A DNA stretch of 64,000 bases from Odontesthes bonariensis. Lineage: Eukaryota; Chordata; Actinopteri; Atheriniformes; Atherinopsidae. Of this stretch, positions 13,045-26,663 are shown piece after piece; position 1 is the stretch's first letter, and each line of letters begins with the position of its first letter. Position numbers and translations under genes: made by a program. The notes below the pieces were generated by a model that saw only the letters and a program-made list of their open reading frames with translations, did not search any database and had not been told where the DNA came from. The DNA is taken from contig NC_134526.1 in the NCBI RefSeq assembly GCF_027942865.1, positions 8,891,284 through 8,955,283 of the forward strand, in the 5' to 3' direction.

Positions 13045-16000
13045 TTAATGTTGAGCTAGAAGCATGAAAACGTGAAAACATGTTCATGTACTGCAGGCAT
13101 TCAGCAGTTTCTATCATGCTCTGGTGAGTTGTTGTGCCACACTGTACGCTTACACAAATATTGGCCCAGGGTATGTTTCGTATTGATTTGTTCTCTGGTC
13201 ATGTAGGATAAAGATAGACCCCACCCAACAGGACCAACTACAGCTAAAAATAACATGAATAAATCAAGGCTGGAGCAGCTCAACTACACACACATGCGGT
13301 CCTGCTCTGCTGGCTGTGATGATGAGAATGTGTCAAAGTTCGGAGCGGGCAGTTTTGTAGAATGTAAGTATCTTTTCTTTGACGCATGCCCCATCATTAA
13401 AGCTTTTCTTTTCTTTTTTTGTGGTTCTTATATACAGCCAGCCAAGTCCCTTATTCTTTGGTGGGGGTCCTCCATGGAAAGCGGGTGACATTTATGAGAA
13501 AGCACCACCAAAGTTTACAACCCCCTTCTGCCATTGATCGAAGCCGTCAGAAGCATAAATCATACACTAAACCAATTACCATGCCATCACACTCCTCTGC
13601 TGTCCATCTAATCTCAGACTGTCAAGAGAGCCAGACACCACTTCATAAAGCTATAGGGCAGGACTACTAATATACAAGAGAGGACTCATGTCCACTGTGC
13701 ACTTTAAACCTCCATTGTTATGCCAATGTTGGCGTCTGAGTATGACGGGAGATGTAAAACAATTGACGTCTCATCTTAAAACAGTTTAAGTGCTCATGCC
13801 TTCCAAATCCTTTTACCTTTTTCCAAATAAGAAACCTTCAAAACACCTTCAGATTCAGCCAGTAGCAGCAGCTCAACTGTTAGATTAACCTAAACAATCT
13901 TGTTTTTTGAGAAAGACAACATGAATTTAGAAACACAAGGTTTCTCATCAGCAGATCAGAGTGAAATATGGAAAATCAAACTTTTTATTAAGATTGTAAA
14001 AGTGAAACTAATAATTCAATCCCACTCCAACACTGTGCTCTTAATGCATGAGCGAAAAACAACCAGTAATGGTGTATTTAGACCGAACTCAAAGTGAAAT
14101 GCATTCACAGTGCAATTATAAAAAGAGACAATGGAAGAATGCAGACGGACGTTGCGTCAGAAAGTGAAAGTGGACACGAATACACTGTAAAAATCTTGAT
14201 CATTTTGAGTTAACAGTCCATTATTGGCATGTAGCTATAGTGTTCAGAAGCAACACGGAATATTTGAAACACATTTAAAACACAAGATACATACTTTAGA
14301 ATTAATATAGATGTAACACAACATACTGCATGTGTTTAATGGTTACAAACAAACTTGAAGCCACTCTCAGATTAAATCAATGAACTCTAAACTGATACCT
14401 GAGTCTGTTTGCTGCGGCTGAAAGAATGAGAACAAATGGCAGCTTCACCAGCAACACAACCAAAGGCCAGAGTCCTGCACTGATCTCAGTGTCTCTGGCC
14501 TGTGCTTAATTCTGTAATGGCTGCTCTGTAATTTGGCCTCAGTGGGCAATATAGGGGGCAAAGTGGAGAGCAATAAAGCAGTCATGTTCGGCAGCGACTG
14601 TGTGCAGTCTCAGTTGAGCCCCAGTGGAGGCAGGCGAGGGCAAAATGAATCCCATCCATCGCGGGCTGCAGGGCAAAGTGACAGTGCAGTGTAATGGAGC
14701 TCAGTCACTTTACTCAGGCTGTTATCAGATGAAGGAAGAGGCAGCCCTGAGGACTGATACTGACACAGGAGACAAGTCTCCGTTTCTTCTCCAACAAGTA
14801 GCCTTGACTTTGTTTTCCATCCATGTTGCCTTAAACTCGTAACTGTAATCCGGCCTGTGGAGCTGGATGTACAGTGGATCCGTGTCATAATACAGTGTAA
14901 TGCCACTTTAGGGCCGGGACATTAGCCTGGGTGGGCGAGCTCCAGCTGGGTAATCCTTATCTGATTGGACTATGAGACTAATCCTGCTCTTTTCTGCCGC
15001 TTTGCTCTGCTATCTGCCTTTATCTCATCCCGGCTTTCTCACCCTTCAAACATGCGCACAACATACTCCCACGTGGATTTTCTGATGCATGAGAGAACAC
15101 TATATTGTTGCTCCTACATGCTTATACATAAAATCATGAGGCAGGATGCACGAACTGTGATTTGTGGTGATCACCAGAAGCTGTTCGTGGCCATGATGAA
15201 GTCATAGCCTATTTCATTTAGCCGAGGAGGGTTCAGTTTCTAAATCAGCATTTCTTTTTCTTAGAAGAAACGTATGGGAAAAGACCTGCCTTAAAACTTA
15301 GAGGATATCTAATAAGTGGGTTACTCACATCAAACGGGCAAGGATTCTTCATTTATTATTATATTTAGGTGCAGAATCACTAAAATATCTCAGAGCTGTG
15401 CCCTCTTTACAAAAGTAGCAGATGAAAGAAACTAGAGAATGGGAAAGAAAGGCAGATATATCCACCTGAGTTGCATTTCACTTTTAAGAGAAGTCTAAAA
15501 CCAAATTATGATAACTATTTTAATGATTATATCATGTATAAACATTGTTTCATAAAAGATGTACAAAATCTAAAAACAGTAGATGCCTTGGTGGCCGTCC
15601 TACATCAAGTAGTCCACCATTTCTCTCCAGCACATCCTCTTCAATGGTGAAGCCTGAGGGTGGGGCTGTAATGAAGATGAATGTCTCAGCTTAGCAGAGC
15701 AGCACACCTGCGGGGGGGGCATCTCAGATTGGACGGAGGAGGGACAGCCTCTGTGGGCCGATTCATCCGCAGCACACATGTTTACTGTGTTCCCTGCTCA
15801 TGTCTCATCAGCACACTGTGGGTGCAGCCACATCTGTACTTGAGGAACAGAGTCACTGAAGTTTTAATACCGGTTCAAGGCTCCGAGGCTGAGCAGCGGA
15901 GGACCGGTATGTATTTAAACAGAAAAAGCTACCTTCCAGATAAGTTTGTAAAACTGATACCAAAAGGAAAACCCCCACAGAACAAATAAAAAATCTAAGC

Positions 16001-18013
16001 TTGTGCAGCAAAGCCCCTCAAAACATGACCACATTATGTGATCAAGGACCATAATTAATGATTATTTTCATAGCTAATCATTTTACTGGATTTTTTTTTC
16101 AGGAGGAATTGTTCACAAAATGGTGTAAAATGTCCGATTTTCCAAGAAACCATCTTCAAATATCTGTCCAAAGACCCCAAAAACAGACTTTTTAAAGGGG
16201 TGGCTGATCTCAAAATGTCACTCAATCCCACATTTACTTTCTTCATTGCTCAGTCTATGGATATCTCACATTTAAAAAAGAAAAGATAAGCCAATTCTAA
16301 TTGTCTAAGGCCATCTTCAAATGTGAGTGTAATTCTGATCAGCAGCCTTGAGTGACACAAAATAAAGAGCCCCTCCCCTCCCCCCGCTCTTGGTTAAAAA
16401 GTAATAATTAAACTAATGTTACAAATCATTGCAGCTTGTAAGAGGACATAATAGATAATTGAGTAGTAATGTGGCGGATAGTTATGACATTGCTCCTGTT
16501 TAAATGGTCTCCTTATGGGCTCCAATAAAAATCATCTAATATTGTTGTAGCCAATCAGATCTCAGGAATCTTGGGCCAAGTGGTCCCTCTCCAGAGAGCT
16601 TTTTTCTGAGGGATTCATGCCAATGTGCCCCATCTCCTTTGTGTCTGTATGACTGTTTGATAAAGTTAATATTACTAAAAGACTAAATGTATTTTGTAAC
16701 TGTTGCAACTTGTGAAACAAATGCAGCGACTTATTTGATGTTGATGCTCATGTAAGTGACAAAATTGAACTGAATTTTAGACTGTTGGGAAAACTGAAAT
16801 GAGGTCTCTGAACAGGGAGATGTGAAAATAAGTTTGGTTGTGTTTCTGAAAAGCTCCCTTTTATTAACACCTCTTACATAAAGGTTATGTGGCTGGTGGG
16901 GTCTGATTGCTGGATTTTCTGTCTGTTTGTTAGGAAGATTATTTCCAAAATCATGTTTTGTCTGAACTTAGAGATGACAGATTTCCTGAGGTGAGATCAG
17001 AAGTGAATGTATATCATGTATTAATTATATGACAAACCATGAATATATTATATGACTAACCCTACAGTATACCTGTGTGGTTTACACAGCGAGGAATGAC
17101 ATGAAAACTGTGTAGTTACACAGAAGTGAGATTAGTTTGTTGCTCTGAAACGCAGTGAATGAAGCGAAGGTCACAGTGTTGAAGCATCCAGTGTGGGTAT
17201 TCCTATTTTTCTGTTTCACAGGTTCTCCTCTCCGGTAGCTGGTTATACAAACACAAAGCATCGCCCACCTGTGTCCACTCTGCGAGCAGCATGTGTGGGC
17301 CTGCACTGTCAAACACGCAGTCTGTGCTCGGTGCTGAACGACCGTTTCATCCGTTTGCAGCCTTAGTCTACAGCCTGATGACAGGAAAGAGTTAATTTAA
17401 GAAGAGCCGGGGGAGAGATGAATACTAGTCATCCTAGTACTTGGAATTAATAGGACTGAGCTGCAAACTGGAGGCTAATTAACATCTGAAATGTTAAACT
17501 TGACATGACTCTCTATGAGCTGAAACAAGGCAGGGTTTGCAGCAAAGCAGCCTGCTTATCACTGCTTTACTCCAGCTGCATCCGCTCCTCTGTACTTTTT
17601 TCAATTTGTGGTTTAAAATGTTCAAACTACCTATAATTAAATGTACTCGCTTCTTAAGACCCAATTTCCTGAGCAGGAAGTCATTTGAATGAGAATTTAA
17701 ATGAATCTGACCCCGGTAAGTAAATGCAGTGCCCCCGTTTTTCCACTCCCTTGCCTCCTCTGGGCTGAGGATCATTCATGAATCACAAATGACAAATCTG
17801 GGTTTATTTCCTGCCATTTGGATCCTCGATTCAAAGGGAGAGGTTCATTGTGCTGATACAAAAGCAGCACATAAACACACCAAGCTGAAAGTGTGAAGTG
17901 TTTTGATGTCATCTTGACTCTGTCCTGTTTTGTTTGCCAATTAAATAACGGCCTGGCAAGGATAAGAGCCAGTCACTGTCACAATTACACCCCAGCTGTG
18001 ATTAATCATATGT
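13045..18013. other. Non-coding stretch, no gene seen
   Basis: Only short chance ORFs and A- or T-rich tracts are present. I see no splice-framed coding segment, tRNA-like box or long inverted repeat. Confidence 0.45.
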
Positions 18014-18215
18014 AAAAGAGCTCAATCACCCCTCCCTGATGGATAAGAGAACAACACTGAATTCTGATCGAGTGCTGCGGCTATTACAGCATCTAGTGTT
18101 GTTCTTTTATCCATCAGGGAGGGGTTTTTCTCCCCCCTTGTAATAGCTGCAGCACTCGATCAGCATTCAGTGTTATATTCTTTTGTCCATCAGGGAGGGG
18201 TGACTGAGCTCTTTT
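18014..18215. mobile_element. Hairpin MITE, 202 bp
   Basis: The ends AAAAGAGCTC and GAGCTCTTTT are inverted repeats. The arms continue inward through CACCCCTCCCTGATGG and its complement and through the GATCGAGTGCTG/CAGCACTCGATC pair, giving arms of about 75 bp. The motif ATCCATCAGGGAGGGG also occurs as an internal direct repeat (about 18110-18125 and 18186-18200), so the element is a hairpin with a partial internal duplication. It has no coding capacity. Confidence 0.75.
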
Positions 18216-21200
18216 CCCAGAAACACACTCATTTGAAGCCTGCCAGGTGAAACCACACTTTTCTGTCGTTGGCACCTGAGCGGCTTCTCAGGTACAGCTG
18301 AGGTGTAAATGCTGTGATCAGACATAGACTGCTAATAAAGCTGTTCTGCTACAGGTGCTGATGTGACTTTTTTTTTTCTCTTTGCCAACTTTGAACATTT
18401 GTATCTGATAAAGTGATACATTTGACTGAATTTAATAGAAATTTAAAGCATCCTATAAGTTGCTTCCCATTCACAGAGACAATATTTTTTTAGTTGCAAA
18501 CACCATCGACCATTTCAGTATGCATCCACTTTAGCATGCCCTCAAAAATATGTACTACTTTCTGCCAACAAGCCTAATCATTGCATCATTTTGGCATTTG
18601 TAAATCATTTTACATCAACAGCTGGCAGTGATAATGTCAGCCGAGGACTTCATTCATCAGCTTGCTGCTCACTACTGAGGGAACTATTGATTATCCATAG
18701 GGGATAGGAACTGAGTGAAAGCATTTAAAGCCAATTCTTGATACTGTACCAGCATGTCCTACAGTAGATTGTTTTTTCCCCCATCCTGTCACAGGACCTA
18801 TAAGCAGGAAATATGCCACACACTGTTAAAAAAAAAACAATATCATTATTTGTGTTCAAAGGATTGTGTTAAGGTTAAAAGACCTTCATCGCCACGATTA
18901 CAACAATAGACCTAATCATGGTGAAAAAAACATGCTGAAAATCAGCTTGAAATAGAAAATATTCATCAGTCTTTAAGTTTAAGACTCCTCCCGATATGAC
19001 TTTGTAGCTCTAAGACACTGAAGTTTCACATATCCTGACTCGTCGCTATAGCACCCTGTCATAGGTGGATATTATGTACGACCTCAATATTTTGGTGCAA
19101 TCAGTTGCATTTCTTTTAAATAATCCCAATCCTCCGGGGAGCGGTATGCTAATATCCTAAAGCGGCAGATGCTTTGGTCAACAGAGCCACTTTAAAAGAC
19201 CCTTATGATTACCGGTTGTATGCACTTCAAAAAATATACTGGATGAGCCATCTGCCTATCACCAACACAAAGAAACCAATCAAATCAACAGTCAGTGAAT
19301 AGGAGTTGTGATTGTCTAAAGTCATCGGACTAAAACCCAGCTGTCGCAGTCCAGTCTGGGACTCTGTTTGGTCTGAACTTTTGTGCACTTCGTGAAATTT
19401 AGTCAAAGTCAAGATGCCTTGCAAGGTGACTGCACTAAGCCCATGATTTATTGATGGTTACCAGCAAAAAAGTGCCAAAGGGGAGCTTCTTTTGCTCAAA
19501 CCTTTGGCAAAACAAGCAAAACCTTTCCTGCCAGACCTCAAATTATCTTCAGATATTCTTTGAAAATCTTTTAGAACCAGTCATCAAAATCAGAAATGTG
19601 TCATGTGTTGGTTACAACTCTGAGGCTGTTTCCTGCGGTGAAGGAAAACCAAAAACCTCTTCAGTCTTACTCATTCAAACAAGCTGTGTATTCATTTTTT
19701 CTATCGGGGGAAAGATGAAGAAAAACAGGAAATACCAGCAGAGATTTACACCATAGCACACAAACAGAATCACATAAGACATTATTCATTAAGATGTTTT
19801 TGCTATGAATGTTTTTTTTTTCCCCACTGATGTCCAGCTTTTTAGATCTAAAAAAAAAATCCCAACAAAATTAGACACTTTGACAGATAAAACCACCCAT
19901 CATTCTCTATTCTTTTTTTTGTTGTTGTTAACAGTCAGTGTTTATTCATGATGTTCATTGCTATAAATGTAACTAAAAAGCAGTAATTTTAGCTAAACCC
20001 CCCCACTGATTCTGCATTTCCACATTCATGACAGTAGTTTCTGAAAATAAAGCAGATTTTCACTCGCTTTGAAGCTCTTTTTTGCCCTGTTTTAGGCTCC
20101 ACTACATTCACCAGCTTGTCCTACCTGTGCTGCTAAGCTGATAGTGTAGAGCAGTTTTTTTTTAAAACGCTTATTGTCTGAAAACTGCCTGGCTGTGATG
20201 TGACCTCACAGCTAAACAATGAGGCGATATACAGAATAAAGCTTTCCAAAGTCTTTTTTTTTTAAAAAAAATCAAAGTTATTAATCTTGTTAAAAGCTAT
20301 GTTCAATCTTTTATCTAAAGTCAGTTATCAAGCTTTGAACAAAGAGAGCCATGCTGCTTGTCACAGGAGCCTGAGCAGCATATAGTCAGACACTGCAGCC
20401 TTTCAGGATCGTGGCTAAGACGGCGAGCAGATTTTTAACGCTCTGCGAACTTGCAAGGTTACAGCGCCTCCTTCTAATTCAGCACCCAATACCTCCACCG
20501 GGGCATGACAGAAAACACACTGCCAGCGTCTGACAGGGACGACACCGGAGGTCGTGTAGAAAGCGAGGCTCAGGACGTAAGGCTGTTTGGCATGTCAGAG
20601 AGTAAAGAGCGCTGACAGGTCAGAGGTAACAGCGTTGCCACCTTCAGGGTTGTCAGGCGGGTCGGGGTGGCTGACAGACGACCGCACTTCTGCCTCGTCT
20701 TATTTTGGATTTTCCCACACTGTCCAACCTGCTGGCTCGGAGTCTCTGATCACCTGCAGCTTCCCGTGGTTACAGTCAGTCAATATATCCGTTATATATA
20801 ACTGATATAACAGTTAGAACAGCCCCCCCCCCCCCTACTGTAGCTTTTGTAATTGTTAAAGTTTTACTATTGAAATTCAAATGTCTGACTAAACTCCTCC
20901 GGATTGGTGTGCAGGACGTTTATGCAACCAGACTCCTTCACACCTTCTAAACATCTAAAATGAACTTAATCTGGTTTTTAGTGTAGTGAGTCTTCTTTTT
21001 TGTTTTGTCTGTTTTGTTTGTTTGTTTGTCTTGTGATCCTAATATCTACCAGCATGTGTCATTTTGAAAAAAAGGTATTTTTTTGTCAAATTGTGTCATT
21101 AGAATTTGAAGAAGTACATGTGCTGTTTTCTAAACAAAATATAGAAGATGTGACAAAACTGCGAAGAATTGTGTGAAGAAGTAGAACTTTTCTTCTTTCC

Positions 21201-21694
21201 GATGAGCTTCAGATTTGACTTTAGTCAGGCTTTGTGTACAAAGTTGATACTTGTTTATACGTCTAATTTTTTGCTGGCATTGTGACTCCTTGAAATGAAG
21301 CAGTGTCTTCATGCATCATATCAACCAGAGCAGGATTGTATTCTTCATTAATTCATTAAAGGCTCAAAAGAGTAAGATAAGTATTGAATAAAACAAAAGA
21401 TTAGACGAGAAAGCAGTAAAATATAACGGATATTAAAGGTTATTTTTTCTGATGAGTTTGGTAAGTGTAAAACTTAACTTGGGGAACATCTCAAATATTT
21501 AGATTTCGACATTTTCATGAAAGGAAGAGTAAGAAAAGCTCTCAAACGTTTTGAGTCCAAAACAGACACCTGAAGGACAACACCAGCGAACTACAACTTG
21601 AAAAGTATCAGTCAGAGAAGATATGATCAATCACTTCATACAAAACTTGCTCTTTTTACTTAAAACGCTAGTTTACAGTATTTCATTTACATGG
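18216..21694. other. Non-coding stretch, no gene seen
   Basis: AT-rich sequence with homopolymer runs, including a C run at about 20823-20835. No coding or structured feature could be supported. Confidence 0.45.
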
Positions 21695-21794
21695 AAGCAT
21701 CAGCACTGAGCATGTGTGTTGAAGTCATTCTGACGCCTGTCAGCTCCAAACGGAACCATGGTGGGAAAGTTTGAGCAGTTTGAGCCACTCTTAC

Positions 21795-22005
21795 CTTCCA
21801 AGCAGCACGTCCTCCACAGGCCCGAGTGGGTCATCACCTCCTCGTTCTTCTTGCTGGTCTCGTTCTCGCTCATGGACTTGGACCTGCAGACGCCGCGGGA
21901 GTACAGCCAGTAGTCCGTGCCGACCGCGATGGTCATGAGGCTGAAGGCCGCGAAGGCGCCCACCGTGGTCAGCAGCATCTGGACTCCGCGGTCGAACAGA
22001 CCCAT
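21795..22005 (-). CDS. cacng2: cacng2 (stargazin) first coding exon
   Basis: This 211-nt exon gives 70 complete codons plus one base. It starts [16 protein letters not shown], runs through the first transmembrane segment (about residues 10-30), [12 protein letters not shown], the SENET glycosylation-type site, and ends [10 protein letters not shown] with a split glycine codon. It differs from mammalian CACNG2 at only a few positions around residues 41-45 (RSKSM), so the assignment is strong; cacng3 is less similar in that region. The donor is GAAG/GTAAGAG at 21794-21790. Stargazin is a four-helix claudin-like membrane protein that traffics and gates AMPA receptors at synapses. GLW and CC are the conserved first-loop motifs of the claudin/CACNG fold. 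An in-frame ATG five codons upstream (22020) is possible, but the family start is the MGLF methionine. The remaining exons are outside the window. Whether this is the teleost a or b duplicate cannot be told from one exon. Confidence 0.95.
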
Positions 22006-23010
22006 GTTTCCGCATTCCATGAAAGGGGGACCCCCTTTCCTCTTGATGTACAGGAAGTAAATATTTGAAAATTTGCGGGACCAAACCAAACCGAAAAAAC
22101 GGGATATACTCGAGCGGAAGGAGAGGGAAGAAGGAGAAGGAGGATGCGGTAGGAACCTTATGGTTGCGTTTGGGTGAGGACCACAACAAGAGAAAAACTG
22201 AGGATGGAAGGCAGTTTGTTTGTTTTTTTGGAGCGGTAAGAGGAAGAGGCAGGAATGTCTCTCCTCTTTGTTTGCTTTTACTTTTCCACCAAAAGGAGAC
22301 AAAAAAAAAAAGAATGAATCAGGAATGCAGAGGATAGCAGCAACTCAGCAGGCCTGCGGCTGCAGATGTAGCCCACACTACAGCCACTTGCAGCAAGGAA
22401 ATCTACTAATGTGAATAAAACACTGAGCTATCAAGGATCAGTTGAAGCCCGAAGAGGCTGGGCTGAGCCTTAAAATGGACGTGGGATTCACTCTCTAAAA
22501 CAACCTGTTTGTTAAAGGTTAGGGCTGAATTTACATGAGCTCAAATAGAGCAAAGAGGTGGCTGAGGGGTAGCGATGTTAGAGTAATGGCAGGCTTACAG
22601 TAAAACAGTTCAATATGTCTAGTTACTTTAATCAGAGGTTACACTGCGTTTACTTTTGACTAAAATCCAGGAGTAGAGCTATAGCCAAGGATATTATAAC
22701 GGCTATTATTATTAGGCTGTTATTATTTTAGAAGGTTTCATTAGTTAAAAGAGAGGAAAAAGCCTGGAGAATGTAAATTGGAGAGGAAAACGAAATACAG
22801 CAGGGGAATCTATCATCTTAATAGAAGAGAGTAAACAAATGGACCGATTCAAGTCCTGCAGCGAGGAAGTAAAGCCTATTCTCTGGGTGTTTTATAAGCC
22901 TACTGTGAGGTTAAAAGAAGATCTTAACGCTGGTTTCTCACAAATCAACCTGGCGGAATGAGGAAATAAAGGCTCAACGATTAAATTAATTAATTAGCAG
23001 GTGAAAAAAA

Positions 23011-23034
23011 TCTCTCTCTCTCTCTCTCTCTCTC
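23011..23034. repeat. (TC)12 microsatellite
   Basis: Uninterrupted TC dinucleotides, flanked by A runs, in the putative cacng2 5' region. Confidence 0.9.
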
Positions 23035-23810
23035 AAAAAACAAAAAAGACAGAACCCGCTTAAAAGAATTCAGAAAAATCAAATCAACAGCTTAGATTTT
23101 CTTTTTTCCTAAAATTTTGATCCCCAGTTTCCATATGTAGCCCTATAGCTCTGGGAAGGTTTCCGCCGAAAATGGGGGTCTGCGGTCAGAGGAGGTTCGG
23201 TCGTCGACGATCCGGAGAGAGCGGGGAGCATCCAGCAAGGCAAGCCGACCATCACTCGACATAGAGCCGGCAGGAGCAGGACGAGGAGTCGGGGTGGGCG
23301 CCTTCGGAGCCGAGGTTTCTTCTTCGGGGGCTGGAGGAGGAGGATGGTGCTGCTGATGCTGCCGCCGCCGCTGCTGCTCTAGTATCCAAATTCACCGAGG
23401 CAGTATCACACCCAGGACGGTCCCGTTTGTATAGTAGCCCTTGCGCCATGTAATAAGAAGAAAAATGAAATCAGATGAACGATGCGATGCCCCTGTTTTC
23501 CCCTCCTCCTCCGCTTCCTCTGCTCCTTCCTCTCCCTGTGCTCTCGGATGCAGGTTTAGCAGCTTTGCAGGAAGAAAAAAAAATCTTTATTACACAATCA
23601 GGAGAGCGAGTCGCACAGATCCACAGACAGCGCTGGTGTTGTCACGATGTCAGAGTGAGTGGAGCCGTACATTCATATGTTCACTCCAGCCGTCCTCTGC
23701 CTTTGGATGCTGAGTGATGATGTGAGTGTAAAGAAGCTGCTCTTAGTTCTGCTGCTTAGTTTTCTTCTTCCTCCTCCTCGTCTCTGGCGGCGTTTAAAGG
23801 CCCCGCAGTG

Positions 23811-23849
23811 TATGTGTGTGTGTATGTGTGTGTGTGAGTGTGTGTGTGC
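23811..23849. repeat. Imperfect (GT)n microsatellite
   Basis: GT repeats interrupted by AT and GA dinucleotides. Confidence 0.8.
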
Positions 23850-24000
23850 TCGGCGCTGCAGCAATGGAGGTTCGTTGCTGGAAAGATATTAAAGATTTTT
23901 TAATTCCGTTTCTGTGAGTGATGGAGGGGGCGGAACGAGGAGGGTGTATCGATGGTGGACTGTGTCTTGCTCTCTTTTCTTAAATGTTGGATTACTGAAT

Positions 24001-26079
24001 TGCACTTCCGCGCACTGGGTGAGATTTACGCATTTATGGCTCATTATTATTGACTGATCCAATTGTTGCAGCCTCTCCAGTCTCCCCTGCACTCCTCCCT
24101 CAAATAGTTCCACTGAATATCCGACTTCACTTGCGTTCTTTTAGCTCGCCCTCGTCTTTGAAAAGCTGCGATTTTTTAAAAAACGTTTACAGCTTACAGC
24201 TTTAAAGGCAGACATCCCTGCTCTGAATGCACGATTCTCCATGAATGACAGTCGGAGGATGGACGAGGCTGGACAGACTCCAGTTGTCCAAGGCCAAGGT
24301 TGATTTTAATCACGTTGAGGGATTTGACTATCTGATGTCAGCATTAGATTATGATACATCTTTAAATGACAGACTCCTGTGTAATAATGGGACTGCTGTA
24401 TTAGCACAGAGAGGAGTGAGGCTGTGGTGCTGAAAAGACAGCTCCCTCCAGCGCTGCTCGGCGTCTGTGGAGTTTGTCTCCCCCTAGTGTTCAAACTTAT
24501 TAATTGCAGCTCATAAAAACTCCGTTTCTGAACAGAGCCAACGTCTCTGCACCTTTTTGATGCACTTTTTAAGAGTAGTTAAGCAAAAATGCAAACACCT
24601 CAACCGCTCATTACTCCAGTGAGAGCAAAAACACAGACTAAACCTGTAATTTGATTAAAAAAAACCTAAGTCGATTCAAGAAACTGATGCTGTAGCAGCT
24701 GGGACAATGTGTGCTGTATTAACTAAAGTTTACAAACGCCACCAATTATTTATCTTAAGGAAAAATCTATATGTAATATTAATAAGTTCAATTGAGTGTT
24801 TATTTTTGAATGTTCAGTTTGTTGTTAGGTGCATTAATTGGCTTCTCACACAAGAGCGAACCAGTGCATCTTTTTTTAGTAAAAAGTTTAGAAGAGAATC
24901 CTAAAAGATGTATTTTATAATGTGACATGTTTCTGTTATGACAGATAACTTATAACCATAGTAGTAAATTTTGGATAATTCTGTGTTCTGCCACTTTCCG
25001 TGTTGTTACAGTAAAAATGGAAAAATGGAAAAAAAATGGAAAAATGTTAATGTCAAAGTAGGTTTTAAAAAATTGTCATTACTCATGTCTTATTGTGCCA
25101 AAGAGAAATTTCCTCTTCATGCATTCTCAAAAGGCACCTCAACAAGAAAACAGAGGCTCTCGCGTTGAGCTTTAAACAAAGCACTGAACAATCTATCACC
25201 CAATCAACTTTCAGGCACAGACTACATATACCGTAATTGTGATTTGAGCTTTTCTCACATCAACATTTTCAGCTGCTCTTTTTTGAGCTTTTTTTGGGTT
25301 TGATACCCTGATTTCAGTTCCAATGAAAAGTATCGTTCAGTTGCTCACATGTTCAGGTCTCCCTGTGAAAAAAAGCCATCACCACATTTCTCTCAGCCTT
25401 CAGGCCCACGTGTCAAATATCGGATGAACAGATTAATACAAATGAGACCCTAAGTAGCTGCATGTTGAAGCATGGACAAAATCTCAAATGATAAAAAGGG
25501 TTGAAAGAAGTACTGCACTACAAATGAGTATCCATTCAAAACATCTAAAAAGAGGAGAAGAGTCCAAATGCGGAGGCAAAAATGAAAAATGATGAAACTG
25601 GAGCAAAATCATTACCCCAGCACAAAAAATTACTGAAGATTTATGAATTACTCCAGCTAAAGGAAATAACCATATGCTAATCAATGACTTACAACAGTGG
25701 TTTATTCATTAGCTCATCTTATTAGCTAACAGTAGGGAAACATTACAAAGCATGCAGAAGGAGTCAGCTAATCACAAATCAACACATTAATCCACACGAC
25801 ACTTGGCAGATCCCCCCTAAAATATGTGGCCCACATGGGTTTGGACTGGTTTAGAGTTTCAACAGACACGGGCTACAGGTCATTTTAACTGAAACAGCAG
25901 ACTGCAAATTATGGGAAAGCATCCAACTGGTGGAGCAGAAAGGTGACGTGAAACATCGCATACACTGGTCACCAACTGCCAAGAATAAGGAGAAGAGACT
26001 TGGAATAAGGTACAAAAAAAATATATATCCCCTCCTTTTTCTGATACACTTTTCCTCAATTTCATTGGAAAACATCATG
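24001..26079. other. Intergenic, no gene seen
   Basis: Chance ORFs only. The right part (from about 25400) may belong to the DNA-transposon relic that follows, but the similarity is too decayed to set a border. Confidence 0.4.
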
Positions 26080-26663
26080 AGGGGTCATGATCCACGGTTT
26101 TCACGATTCATCATTTTTGTATTTAGATTTTTCCCTAACCTTTCTGCATTGATGGAGCCTTTCCAGATGTGAATCATTTCTGTTTTTAATGCAGAGCTGC
26201 CTGAGAGCCTGAAGATCGCAGGAGTCCGGTGAAGATTGTTGGCTGTCCCTCGCACACCGAGACGTTTCAGGATTCTCTGAATCTTATCATGATATAATGT
26301 ACTGTAGATGAGGGAATATCCAGTCTTCAAATTGCTCCACAACAACATTTCTGAACATCTGGCCATCTTTACTTCTGAATGACCCATTCATGTTATTGAC
26401 CAGTTTTCAGTTAAACTAATAAGTTGTGACTTGTTTCTCCTGACTTTTTTTGCACGTTTCCCAACGATTTTTTAAGACGTGTTGCTGCCATCAAATTCAA
26501 GATAAGCTACTATTTTTCATGAAACTGTAAAATGTTTTTTTTTCAACATTTGGTATATTTTCTATGTCCTATTGTGAATAAATGATTGGTTTTATGAGAT
26601 TTGTAAATCATTGCATCCTGTTGTGATTCACATTCTACACAACGTCCCAACTTTTCTTTGGAA
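26080..26663 (-). mobile_element. Relic of a widespread teleost DNA transposon
   Basis: The right end contains the sequence order GAGATTTGTAAATCATTGCAT, then CACAACGTCCCAACTTTTC, which I recognise as the terminal region of a very common fish DNA transposon. Further in, the phrases CTCTGAATCTTATCATGATAT, ATGTACTGTAGATG and CTTCAAATTGCTCC match the antisense of its transposase region. The coding frame (minus strand, around 26085-26387) is broken and the left end cannot be found. The family name is uncertain (Kolobok-like or Tc/mariner-like). Confidence 0.5.

Larger units (their letters stand above)
1..21794 (-). other. cacng2: Probable intron 1 of cacng2 (no coding exon found)
   Basis: The cacng2 first exon at 21795-22005 is read leftwards and ends in a good GT donor, so this stretch should be its first intron; intron 1 of CACNG2 is also very long in mammals. 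I searched the minus strand for the expected exon 2 (a short exon beginning inside the glycine codon after CCLE) and exon 3 (second transmembrane segment) and saw neither, so they probably lie beyond position 1. The stretch is AT-rich, with only short chance ORFs, microsatellites and mobile-element remnants, listed separately. Confidence 0.6.
22006..24000 (-). promoter_or_regulatory. cacng2: cacng2 5' UTR and probable promoter region
   Basis: This lies directly upstream of the cacng2 start on the minus strand. Its middle (about 23160-23660) is clearly richer in G+C and CpG than the surroundings, with GCC/GCT trinucleotide runs near 23355-23380, as expected for a CpG-rich neuronal promoter. 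A (TC)12 tract sits at 23011-23034. The reading frame stays open upstream of the ATG to 22302 but looks like chance 5' UTR sequence. I see no convincing TATA box, so the transcription start cannot be placed. Confidence 0.5.

Noticed and set aside
21700-22302. 200-codon minus-strand ORF around cacng2 exon 1
   Set aside because: Only 21795-22005 is coding; the upstream part is 5' UTR that happens to be open and the downstream part is past the GTAAG donor.
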